A stretch of 64,000 bases of DNA from Boletus sp. NGJ. Its lineage: Eukaryota > Basidiomycota > Agaricomycetes > Boletales > Boletaceae. Below, in pieces: positions 1-10,355 of this stretch. The position numbers and the translations under genes were made by a program. The DNA is taken from assembly GCA_019096195.1 (NCBI GenBank), contig JAGTXK010000189.1:124001-188000 (forward strand). Reading direction: 5' to 3'. The notes under the pieces are model-generated. The model searched no databases. It saw only the letters and a list, made by a program, of their open reading frames with translations, and was not told the DNA's origin. Within the stretch, counting starts at the first letter, position 1. The number at the start of each line of letters is the position of its first letter.

Positions 1-145
1 AGTGATACATGAGTCAAAAAGACGGGTTGAGCTGCTCGGTGGGCGTCTTGGACTGACGCTCTAGTGCTTTATATAGATCTGCTGCGCTGACAAGGACAGA
101 AAGGGCTATCAAGAGGAGCAGGACCAGCACGGACGATGTTGGCAT
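1..145 (-). CDS. ER DnaJ (Scj1/ERdj3-like) protein, 5' end only
   Basis: Partial gene running off the left edge. The first exon (145 down to about 58) encodes a start Met followed by a strongly hydrophobic signal-like segment (SSVLVLLLLIALSVLVSAA) and then ADLYKALE, which is how ER-lumen J-domain proteins begin (ADLYKxLxL). A GT donor follows at 57, so the first intron covers the rest to base 1. Family knowledge: such proteins are Hsp70/BiP co-chaperones in the ER lumen. The gene is divergent from the next one, with about 160 bases between the two start codons. Only about 29 residues are visible and no HPD motif can be checked, so the call rests on the signal peptide plus the DLYKALE start. 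Confidence 0.5.
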
Positions 146-305
146 CGCTGCTGAGGAAATGAGAGTTAGCTGACCTTAACTGAGATCATTGCAGACACGT
201 ATATCGCGTTGGCACGTGACCAGAACTCAGACTTACCGTACTGAACGTTCAACTAGAATTGGACAGTGGACATTACTTGTTGCGCTCAACGACATCCAGC
301 GGGCG

Positions 306-1984
306 ATGTTGACTCGACCGCATCTCTCCCGGAGGGCCTTCACTGCGACTCAGCGTAGACACTACTCAGAGACTCCTTCAGCACTCGCAAATTATCACTC
401 CAAAGTTAGAGGTCATCCTTTCCCAGTGTATAGCGGTGACATGGCTTTAACCGTTGTCTTTGCAGCAATTCCCTTTGCTTTCTCCCCGGAAGATGCCATC
501 TCTCACATCGGTGTTGCTGCTTCGGTGGCCGGCTATGTTGGCAGATCGCGCAAGGGGCAACCTAATGTGCCATTCACCACACTCATTGCCTCTATTCTCG
601 CCAAATATTTCCCTATGAATGGTTTCCAGCCACTCCAACCAACACGTATCCAGCCATTATACTTTCCGACTTGGTTCGTTCGTGCTGAGCTCGATGTCAT
701 GGCCTGGCTTTCTTCAGAGTCTGACACGGAAGGATCTCAGGTTTGTCACATCAACACGTCTGCACCTCTGATCTTACTCCTTAACAGAGTGAAACTGCCA
801 CGGTGCAATTTGAGGATTTGTAGGTGCATCTGGACAGGTTCCCTCTCGGTGCTAACCACCGTTCAATAGGTACCTACCAGGTATGCTCATGCCCACGCTT
901 CTCCTGGATTTTCGCATTCCAAAGTATTTAATGTAGGATTTAGCTTGGATTTCGGCCGTATCCTGGTCCGCGATCCACCAGCACACATCGAGCTCGCTAA
1001 ACCATTCTCTCCCGATTTAGCACATCAGTGGGGACTCGATGTGATGTGTCTCCCATACAACGTCCTACCATTCGATATCCTTGACAGAACACGCAGTCTC
1101 TCCTACACGGATGCTGTCATCAGTGAAAACATGCGTTTTAATCCACAATCGGTTAAGATGAGCCTGGTACGCGACCGTGGCCACAGATTAACTTTGCATT
1201 CTGAGATTTCGACAGGCTGCCGCCTATCCTGTTCTTTTGCCAGTTTATCTCGTACAATATATCTCACGAGAGCCTTGGCCGCCCGTGACTATAATATTAG
1301 CGGCCCACAGTGAACCCGTGAGTACTTTGTCGCAGATGTCATGCGAGTTGCATTTAAGATCGCTTCTGCTCTAGGGAGTCCATTATATTCATATACCTCA
1401 TCCAGATACTGAGGACAGTGTCCGACTCCCATTCGAAGAACTCGTGGCTAGTCAGGACGACTACATAGAGGTTGGGAGCGCAACGGAGGACGCCGAGATC
1501 CGTGCCACCGTGGTTAACCCAATGGGTGACAATCTTCTTTCCGATGAGCTATCCTCGTGGTTGAACGATAAACTTCAAAAACGAAACGCACTCGTTTCTA
1601 TGGTGGCTAGACACCCGATCAACATGGAGGATCCCAGAATTCGCGAGTGGACGCCGGACGAGGTGGACCCTGTCCACAAGTGGTTGCATATGGGCAGGGC
1701 TCATTCCTTTTTCAAGTCAATCCTCAAGGTGAAAAGTTCGCTCTGGATATAAATCTCGCATGCGCTAAGTGATGACCTAGAACATGAACCTGGATAAAAA
1801 CCAGATTACCCCACTGAAGCCAGGGGCCCACGGAGAGACGAAATTTATGGTCGATCTGTTCGAGGCATTCCTCAAGGCTGACCCGGAGAAAGCACAAAAG
1901 TGGCAAGAGACCCGTGCAGCATCAACTCCCGAATGGTGGAGAAAGTGGGAGGAAAGTCAAAAGCCACGACGGTCTTTTCGGTAA
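306..1984 (+). CDS. Hypothetical protein, mitochondrial-type presequence
   Basis: Not recognised by function. I start at 306 because this Met opens an Arg/Ser/Thr-rich, acid-free leader (MLTRPHLSRRAFTATQRRHY) typical of mitochondrial import. Hydrophobic stretches follow (ALTVVFAAIPFAFS). Exons: 306-740, 788-819, an 11-base exon at 870-880, then from 937 on. With these the reading joins smoothly into QFEDLYLPGFSLDFGRILVRD. A later exon near 1216 gives AAAYPVLLPVYLVQYIS, a probable membrane segment. The C-terminus (from 1784) is charged, with WRKWEESQ. An alternative upstream Met at 189 lies in poor context. I recall similar unnamed mitochondrial proteins in basidiomycetes but cannot verify it. 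Placement in the inner membrane is inference. Confidence 0.6.
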
Positions 1985-2082
1985 CCGCACGATATCTTCG
2001 GGTAAACCTGCACTCTCGCCCCACTCCTTGCGCGTGTCATCTGATAAATAGTAGTCGTTCCTAGACCATTACAAGGATCTAT

Positions 2083-3094
2083 TTAATCCACTTTTCGAGC
2101 CCACTTCCTGCCTGAAGGAGACGCGGTGGCATGACGAGGGGGAGGGAGTGGGGTCTTGGGAGGGACGACAACGTCGACCTTCTGGTGCTTCACATGTGTC
2201 CACTCCTCCTTCTCATGTACTACGCCAATGGGCGTCTTCAAGTATACCTCCTTGTCTTCTTTGCCCCAGTACATCCACATCTGTACCCCGACTATGATGT
2301 TTAGAATAAGGGCTAGGGCAAACCCTGCGGTCACGATGATGTCGCCGACTTCGGTGGCGGTGGTGAAGAGGCGTGCAAGGCATCCCGCAATTTGGGCGAC
2401 CACGGCGAAGGCCGAAAGCTGGCCTGTCGACTGGGAACGAGCGTTTTGCATGATTTGAGGGAGCTTTGAAAACAACGAGAGTGGGAGGGTAGCGAGTTGA
2501 AAGAATGCCAGGCTTTCCTTCGGCACAGCGTACAGGGCGACGGCAGAAGCAAATGTTCCTACAGCTGTAACAGCAAGTCGTCCCGAGGTATTTTGTGCCT
2601 TTCGGAGCGGTGTTGAAGGCAAGTAGACGATTAAAAATGTAATGAGGGTATTCTGGAGTGTAAGGAAAAAGTTCTCTCCATAAGTAGAGAAGGGGAAGTC
2701 GTTCCTGTAGGAGTACGCCGTTGTGATAGCGTACGCGAGGGTTTCAAGTATGTATGCGGGTAAGGAGAGGCCGCGAGCAGACTGCGCGGACAGGACTTGG
2801 GCAGCATGAATTTCTGGCACGGGGGACAAGCGATCAAAAGCTTACTGAGCATTAGCTGGGGAACTTTCATGATGGAGCCCCCAACGACGATTCCGATGCC
2901 CAATCCCTTGGAGAGTGAGTACTTGAGACAGTCTACATCACCAAGGTCGAGGTTCTCCACCAGAGAAGAGTAGCATTTCTAAAACACACGTTCATTCACG
3001 ATGAAGGGTGGATCATAGAGGTACTTGCCTCGCCAATAATTGTAGTCCCTAGGTCTGCAATGAACCAGGGAAGGTTCCTCGTAATTGTGGTCAT
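2083..3094 (-). CDS. MPDU1: Mannose-P-dolichol utilization defect 1 (PQ-loop) protein
   Basis: Family role: MPDU1/Lec35 is an ER multi-pass PQ-loop protein needed for use of dolichol-phosphate sugars in N-glycan and GPI assembly. Exons: 3094-3029, 2978-2846 and 2795-2083, giving 303 residues. The joined N-terminus (IIGEKCYSSLVENLDL) matches the family's EKCY start. The first PQ loop reads VGGSIMKVPQLMLILSAQSA, followed by RGLSLPAYILETLAY; the second reads FSKLPQIMQNARSQSTGQLS. Hydrophobic segments alternate throughout, and the tail is basic and proline-rich. The first intron starts with GC rather than GT (positions 3028-3027). The gene is divergent from eIF3e with 125 bases between start codons. 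The acceptor of intron 2 was chosen (AAG at 2798-2796) because it restores family spacing between the PQ and SARGLS motifs. Confidence 0.9.
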
Positions 3095-3219
3095 GGTGGA
3101 TGTGGTGTAGGTTTATGGCACAGTCCAAAGCAAACGCGGTTGAACTCCAAGGGGGTTGTGGCTGTACTGATATATTCTTCGACGATCTACAAGTACAGTA
3201 TCAGCAAGAAAAAAAAAAA

Positions 3220-4798
3220 ATGGCCGAGTACGATCTCTCGAAGACAATCATTCCGTACTTGGATCGCCATCTCGCCTTTCCTTTGCTGGCTCATCTCGTA
3301 GAGACCTCGCTCTTTCCAATCGAACAGGTCCAGGCAGCTCAGTATGAGCTCGCCAAGGGCACCAACATGATCGACTATGCGGTCAGCCTGTTCGAGCAGC
3401 TGTACCCTGAGGAGAGTGTTCCTCAAGGTCTGTTTGCCTCCGGATCCCCAAGTCTGACATTACATTTAATCTGCGACTCCCCAGAATTCTCTGGAAAGCG
3501 AGAAAAGGCCGTCTCGACAAACGAGCGGCTACAGCAAGAGGCTCAGGCCGTTCTGGACGTGATCGAGAACCCAGACGTCGCACAGGCACTCCGCCAGGAT
3601 AAAAATCAAAACCTCCAGCATCTCAAAGACCATTACGACGTATGCTTGCTCGATATCTCGGTTGCGTGACCTGCTCAGTGCCCCCCTCCAGCTCACATTA
3701 GAACAAATCACTGCGCTGTACAACTTTGGCCAGTTCCAATACACGTACGGAAACTACAGCGGTGCAGCGGACTACTTGTATCACTTCCGCGTTCTCTCCA
3801 CCGATACCGAACTCAACACCTCCGCACACTGGGGAAAACTAGCCTCAGATATCCTCACAGGAAAATGGGAGACTGCTCTTGAAGAGCTCAACACGCTCCG
3901 GGACGTCGTTGACTCCCGTACACCGTCGTCTCTTTTGACGAGTCCTACCGAGTCTGCCGCCCTTGGCCAATTGCACTCGCGGACGTGGCTCGTACACTGG
4001 TCGCTCTTCGTCTACTTCAATCACCCTCAAGGCCGTACGCTTCTTCTCGAGACTTTCCTCTCCCCTACTTACCTCAACACCATCCAAACCTCTTCCCCTT
4101 GGATTCTGCGATACATCGCTACCGCTGCAATTCTCTCCCGAAAATCTGCTACCGGAAACACGACCTCTTCGCGCGTACGACATTCTATCCGGGAGATTGT
4201 CAAAGTCATCCAAACCGAAGAGTACCAATATCAAGACCCCATCACCTCTTTCCTCAAGGAGCTCTACGTTGAATTTGATTTTGAAGCTGCTCAACGGGAG
4301 CTAGCAATTGCGGAGCGTGTTGTCGGCGACGACTTTTTCCTCGGAGAATTTAGAGAGGAGTTCTTGGACAATGCACGCTACTTGATCAGCGAGGCATACT
4401 GCCGCATACATCAACGCATCGATATCGGGTACGTCGGGCACGGTCCTTGAAGGAATCGGCATACCTCTCATTTTCGCTTCTACAGGGATCTGTCGGAGAG
4501 ACTGAATCTTACCAAGGATGAAGGCGAGAAGTGGATTGTTAATCTCATCCGCGAGACTCGGATGGGTGCCGATGCAAAGATCGACCTGGAAAAGGTGAGT
4601 ATGTGCGTCGATGTCTGAGCATATTTCTCATGCGAACGTCTACCAAAGAATGTGATTGAGATTCATCGCTCACCACTCCCAGTATACCAGTCGGTCATCG
4701 AAAAGACCCGTGGGCTGGCTTTCCGTACCCAAGCTTTGGGGGCAGGGGATGTTGCAACCTCACCAGTCTGCACAGCAGAACCAATCACAGCCAGTTGA
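3220..4798 (+). CDS. Translation initiation factor eIF3 subunit e (INT6)
   Basis: Family role: eIF3e is a PCI-domain subunit of the eIF3 complex that binds the 40S ribosome. Five exons: 3220-3427, 3485-3639, 3692-4428, 4486-4594 and 4649-4798. Conserved blocks seen: [19 protein letters not shown] at the N-terminus, [37 protein letters not shown], the PCI-end segment [19 protein letters not shown], and the family's final [19 protein letters not shown]. The start codon follows directly after an uninterrupted run of about 13 A. All intron phases agree, with no disruption. The gene is divergent from MPDU1 and probably shares the short promoter between them. Confidence 0.95.
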
Positions 4799-4970
4799 GG
4801 GGGCACGATAATACATAGTTCAAATCTCAAATTTGGTACATTGCCCGTGTGATGTTAGCTCCTGGTGTAAAACTTTTTGGTTTCATGCCATTCAGATGAG
4901 GCACCGCCCATGGTCGTTGAGTGCACAAGGTTGGATTTCACCGGCGAGGTGCATTGCAAGCTCCACACAA

Positions 4971-5647
4971 TCATTTCCAGCACCTATCCACATTGCGTCA
5001 GCTAGACCAGGGATTTCGAAACTCGACTCACAATATGTCGTACCCGCGAGTGATGATATGTTCCATCCCGCCGTATGCCACATGACACCCTCCCTGGAGT
5101 ACCGATCGTTTAGTGGCAAGCCAGCATGCATAGGAATACTCACAAGGTGTTCCCCTGTTTTGCCGGGGACTCTCCCACCGCGTACGGTGGCCATTGCATG
5201 GTAAAGTTTTGCACCATTCTCCTCGTAGCCGCCCTGCACGAGACGGCGATGGGCAGGAAGGCGACCGAGGCTCGTAGGTACCCACTCCATCGTCTCTGGA
5301 TCGAACGGGAGGAGGTCATAGCGGTCATAATGATGAACCTCGGAACCGCCATAGGGGACACGGCAGGGCGGTGTCAGATGTGGGGCAATTTTGCATGGGT
5401 GAACAGAATTGTTGAATATCGCGGAACCAAGGAAGAGGGGTGACACGGAGCCGTCACCGTCGTAGCAAGGGGGTTCTTTGGTGTACGACGGGCTGGGAAA
5501 GGGAGAGGAGACGTTGAGTGCGATGCGATAGCCAGATGGAGGAGGTCGTGGCGGGGTATAGGGAGGAGGAGGAAGAGAGTTAGGGTCTCCTTCCTTGGTG
5601 TCCTTGGTGTCGTTCAAGTCCATCCTCTCCGATGCAGTATCGTTCAT
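4971..5647 (-). CDS. DM9 / DUF3421 repeat protein
   Basis: Contains the DM9 pattern: a V-P-Y-G-G-S-E-V block, RYDLLPFDPETMEWVPTS, then GGYEENGAKLYHAMATV, VPGKTGEHL and, after an intron, GGCHVAYGGMEHIITRGYDI. Exons: about 5647-5144, 5093-5032 and a last exon of only 13 bases (4983-4971), whose reading completes ILCWK and then stop, the usual end of this fold. An N-terminal proline-rich linker (PPPPYTPPRPPPSGY) precedes the domain. DM9 proteins are mannose-binding lectins in some animals; in fungi they are common but of unknown role. Start is uncertain: Met at 5647, 5623 or 5680 are all in frame. Convergent with eIF3e, with about 170 bases between the stop codons. Confidence 0.8.
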
Positions 5648-5699
5648 ACACGCGTCTAATACTAATTGCCACATCAATGTGCTACCTCCATCCTTCTCG

Positions 5700-6690
5700 C
5701 CAATATTAATCAAACACAGTCCAATGGTTACAGTACTGGTCCTCTCCTTTGCACATCGAGAAACTGACGCCCTGTCCAAGATTATCGAAACAGAACCCAT
5801 TGATTCTGTGATCCCCGCTCACCTGGAGGACACGAGTTTCCATACCATTTGTTCGTTCACCACAGTCTCCGCGATGTAGAGGAAGGGTGGAAACAGCTCT
5901 ATGGAGACAATCCTCCAGCATCCGAAAACGCCCCAAGCTTCATCGAGAATGATATCCTTAAAGGTGATGTCAAGAAAGCAGAATAGAAGCTAGCCATTGT
6001 TCGTCCATACATATGTTCGAGACACTCCATCTCCTCCCTCACTGTACATTTTGTGATTTCTTGTCTTGCAGGGCAAGGTTGAGATCAAGAAGGAAGAAAT
6101 GCTCCTTGAAGATGTTGTCAACCGCTGGATCGCACTCGTCCCATCTTATGATGTGGACCTGGATCCTGGAATCAGGGACGTTACGACGACGACAAGGATA
6201 TTCACCTCCAAGCAATAGGGTGGAAGCACACAATCAACCTTGCCGTGTATCTGGAAGCGAGCCCGTGCTCTCAAATAGAACGGGTGTTAGTCAGGCTGAA
6301 GGCAAACTGTTGGTTATACGTCGGGCAGTATCAACGCACTAGCATTTTCGCTCATGCTAGACGGATGGTGATCTCAAGCACCAAAGGTACATATCTAGTC
6401 CCCGAGTGGCGGTCGCTTTTACCTTATTTTCGGCATCTTTTCCTCAGGTCAAGCAGACCTGGATTACCAGGGCCTCAACGCACGGGTGGAGGATAAAAAA
6501 ATCGTCCTTCAAAGAGGCTCAGTACAAACTCTTAACGCCACCGAGCTCCGAGATACACGAGGAGATTCACTGTGCATGTGATAAAGGTCATCTTGTCGGA
6601 CGTTTTTCTTCTGATCTGTGATATTCACGGACGAACTTGACAGACCATCCTATCGTGGTGTATGAAATGCGTTGGTTACGACGAAAATTT
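5700..6690 (+). pseudogene. Decayed or badly fragmented coding gene, unrecognised
   Basis: Several protein-like stretches follow one another on this strand but do not join with legal introns. Seen: HEFPYHLFVHHSLRDVEEGW from about 5833, continuing KQLYGDNPPASENAPSFIEN; GKVEIKKEEMLLEDVVNRWI from about 6071, continuing ALVPSYDVDLDPGIRD; then, shifted by one frame, DDDKDIHLQAIGWKHTINLA near 6180-6240; and GQADLDYQGLNARVEDKKIV near 6450-6510. The only GT donor after ENDILK leaves the wrong phase for the next block, and the ...GIRD to DDDKD step needs a frame change with no intron signal. A hydrophobic in-frame start could be the Met at 5724. I do not recognise the family. It could also be a live gene with unusual splicing, or contain sequence errors. 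Confidence 0.45.
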
Positions 6691-7091
6691 ACAGCGTGAC
6701 ATCGCTCCTGGTAACGCTGCAGACTGACGTCGCTGTCGACGAACCCTTGCACTCTGCGAGCTGACAGTTAATGTGTATATATGTCCCATACTTTCGCGAT
6801 GGTCTATCGTCTCACCACTGGTCAGGTGTCCTGTACGGAGACCTTTGCTTGGGGTAAGCTCTGGTTGCATCTCGGGGTCCTCAGACGCCACACGCCTCGC
6901 ATTTGCCTGCTTCCGTGTTTACCAGATCATTTTCGTTACTGCGTCCCTTTGCTACGTTCCCCATGCTCACGAGAATGTTAACGGATTAGGATCCGTCACT
7001 TCAATCATGAATGTACATTTACTGTAAGCTCTTGTATGCTGCTTTGCGCACCCCTGAAGTTGGGCCAGCCGTCTCTCAGACACCGTCGTCC
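6691..7091. other. Intergenic, no gene seen
   Basis: About 400 bases between the decayed gene and the stop codon of BRO1. Short open frames here have no family resemblance and no codon pattern like the neighbours. Probably holds the BRO1 3' untranslated region. Confidence 0.5.
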
Positions 7092-10000
7092 TTAGTGACC
7101 CTTTGAGCTCGGCGGCGGAGGCAGTTCTTCCCTCTGCCACTCTGCAGAGGACAAAGAAGGTAAATTTGCAATCCGTTTCTGGCGACGTGGTGTCTCAGAA
7201 GGCACCGGTGGCTCCTCTACGCTGACTTGCTCGACGACGCTCGTCTCTTGTATAGACATCGAGGAGAACTTGCGGTAAAACGTCCTATCAAAGCTGCGTC
7301 GGACAAGGACAGAGTGACGTCAATGTTTGCTTACTGTGCTTCTTGGCTGCGTGTGTTGCTCCAAATCCAACATGCTTCCTTGAACCGCGTCAGGATGTTA
7401 TTCATGTCGTTGTAAAACTGTTTCACATGAACATCGTGTTTTGTCGGACCGACGGCATGTAAGCATACCTTGTGCCCTTCCTCTAAATTGCGTGTGATTT
7501 CGCGATATTTCGCATATGCAACGTCGAGATTCTGTAATGCTTGTTCACGCTCTTTGACAGAAGTATCCTCCTTCCGGGAAGATAGGAATTTTCCGTTTGT
7601 GGACTAGATAAGGATGTAGCATGTGAGAGGATGACGTGGTAACAGGACGAACCTTGATAGCTTCCAACAATCCTTCCTGTTTCTTCTGTCCCTCCACAAG
7701 GCCTTGGATGAATTTGTCATATTTAGCAAGTTCTTCGTCTGAAACTTCGGTGAACATCGCGGGAGTGATTTCAGCATCACGATTGAATTTCTCAGCAGCT
7801 GTTATGATACGGGGTCTGACGTCATCGACCTCGCCGCGCCGTTGTGCCCTGGAGACGAGTTTGCCGCGATTGTGACAGATTTCATCAAGTGATTCCAAGA
7901 GACCCCGCAGAGCACGAGCATGGACTAGAGTTTGACTGCTCGAGGCTTGCGTCTTTCCGGCCGTCGATATAGTGGAAGAGGGTACAAGATTTTCCAACTC
8001 ATCCTAGGCTGCCATGAGTGCAGTTAAATGATTCAACGGATACACCTCTACCTTATCCAACGCTAGCTGCAAAATAGGTTTCTCCCATTGCCCCCATTTC
8101 TGGCGAACGATCTCGTCACTGCCAGCGGCTTCTATGAGAACACTCCTGTATCTCTCCTGTTTCTGGACAAGTTCTCGGTTGGCTTCATGTGAGGGTGGTC
8201 TGCTCATCGAGACTTCTTTCCGCGCTGCTTCGTCCTCGGATGCTTCACTATCCAACACATCCATCGCCTGGAAGTGACGCTAAGTACACAGTGCCATGGG
8301 AAGAAATTCTTGTCGCCAAACCTCGTCCAGGACTGCCATGGCTCGCCGAGCCAAAAGTTCAACATCCTCCAGGTAAGTCTCGATGCGCTCCGGACCTTGT
8401 TCAGATCTAACTTCATTGGCTTTCTTCAGAAAGCTCGGAGGAAGTCCAATGGGACGTTCCAGTGCTTCGAGTGAGGACGGAAGGTTGAGAGAACGTAAAG
8501 TCCTGTATCTACGGTAAGTAAAGGGGCACGGGTGGAGAGGCGGGCACGGACTCATCAAGTTCATCATCAAGTTCTTGTGCAAAGTCGGTTATCCTCTCTT
8601 TGATAAGAATTTGCTTGTTATCATTATAGATATCTGAGGACCAGATCGAATACTGAGACTCGGCGACAGCTAGGATCAACGTACTAACAGCTTCTCTAGC
8701 TCCCCAGCTGAGCAACTCCCCGAAGAGGACACGATCGTCACCTACCACGCTTTTCGGGTCGGAGAGCCCAGAGAGAAGGTTGCTCTGGACCATGATAACG
8801 TCTTGAATTGGCGTGGTCCCAGAGGATGGTGGGATATCACTGTGGTAAATTAGATCATTATCGCGCTGGGCACGTGCAAGATTTCTCTGCAAGACGTCTA
8901 ACAGGGACTTGACCAATGTCAGGATAAACACGGTTCGATTTGGCAGGAATATAATACCTTGATATCCTGTACGACCGCAGGAGAGACGGCGCTGCGTTTG
9001 ACCGAATTGTACCCTTGTTTTGCTTCGGCTTCTGCGTCGATCAGTCGCCGTAGCTCGTCCCCATAACTGCAAGAGGGTTCAGTCATCGTAATGCGGAACG
9101 ATCTGATGCGGACTTGTTAGCTTCCAGATCGTCTATGCTCTTTCTGTACTGCGCTGCTGCACGAAAATGACGTTGCTTTGCCTCTAGGTGGGGGGACCAG
9201 GTCTCGAGATAGGATAAGCATGGGTTGCGTGGCGAGAAATCTGCAACGTTACCGATGGCACTCCGTCACGGACTTGAAGAGAAGCGGATCGCAAGGAATC
9301 CAAGGAAGTAGTGTACAACGACGCCACTCCGGCTGCCAACTTTGCGATAAGACTATTCTTGTAATGGTCTGGTACATGACAGATGAGGACAGACTAGGTT
9401 TAACGAGATGAAACACGTCGCGCACCCGCGACGGCACGTTGCCAGGCACACTCCTGTGCCTGTGCGAGCATGAGGAATTCCAAACTACGGATGAAAGGTG
9501 TGGTTAGATCGAGAGGAACTTCCTCGGCGTCTAACGGAATGTTGAGTTTTGGCAATGCTGAAGTGCGAAAGGCAAGCGAATGTCCCAGCGGCGTTCTGGA
9601 GTCAAGGCTGAGATTGGACGATAAGGAGATGAACTGTTCGTGACGGACCTGGTAATAGAGAGTTGCCCGCTTTAGACCGTCTTGGCTGGACCTGTCCTCG
9701 GAGACAGCGAGCTGAGAGTAGAGGGCGGCTAAGTTGAATAGCGTCGCGGCCCTTTCGAAGGTGAGGCTGCGGAGCGTGACGGGGACGGACGATGACGGGG
9801 CAAAGACATGAGCATAAGAAAACTCGAGGCCGATCTAGTTTGTGACGGATTAGGATGGATCGACGGACAGCGGGTGGCACGGACGTCTGAGGGAAGCTTT
9901 GTGAGCACGAATACGAGCTGGGCATGATAACTAGACGAGGTCAGACCGAGTTTTGGAGGGAGACGCGGGACGGACCGGAGGAAAGCGTTGACGGCGTCTG

Positions 10001-10169
10001 TGCGGACGTCTTGGGCGATACAGGGGGCACGAAGATCCTCCCAGCGGGCAATGTCGAGTTTGTATCGATCTGGGTGGTCCTGTGAGTGGTTGTTAAGGTA
10101 GTCGCGTACGCGGGGACGGATGCGAGCGGGGTATGTTTTTTTGAAAGGGATGGTGAGATGGTTTGGCAT
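7092..10169 (-). CDS. BRO1: BRO1-domain ESCRT-associated vacuolar sorting protein
   Basis: Family role: Bro1/Alix-type class E Vps protein that binds ESCRT-III (Snf7) on endosomes and, in yeast, recruits the deubiquitinase Doa4. Start at 10169 gives MPNHLTIPFKKTYPARIRP, the family start. BRO1-domain blocks: LARAQRDNDLIYHSDIPPSS, LSWGAREAV joined to NIYNDNKQILIKERI. Then the V-domain: SLNLPSSLEALERPIGLPPS, ARALRGLLESLDEICHNRG, EITPAMFTEVSDEELAKYDK, REQALQNLDVAYAKYREITR and FYNDMNNILTRFKEAC. The last exon ends with a basic then proline-rich tail (EELPPPPSSKGH), as in family members that bind partners there. Many small exons. Divergent from the RasGAP gene, 186 bases between start codons, with a C/T-rich spacer. 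Confidence 0.9.
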
Positions 10170-10355
10170 CTCAGAGGACTTGTCGCGCCACTCCTTTCTC
10201 AGCATCAGCCACTGGTTGGTTATTGTCCCTCCTCCTCCTCCTCCCCCCCGCTTCCTCATCAGCTCGACCCCGTTTCATACACATTTCGGGACCTTTCGTT
10301 CCAAACTCGACTTGGGCCCTCTTACTCCCCTCCCATTCACATTCCCTATCTCGCC

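Noticed and set aside
2796-2850. A 32-base intron in MPDU1 using the first CAG acceptor
   Set aside because: The later AAG acceptor gives a normal 50-base intron and the family spacing between the PQ loop and SARGLS.
10086-10355. Upstream extension of the RasGAP reading frame to 10086
   Set aside because: It overlaps the BRO1 start and promoter on the other strand and reads as low-complexity; the Met at 10356 begins the family-like protein.
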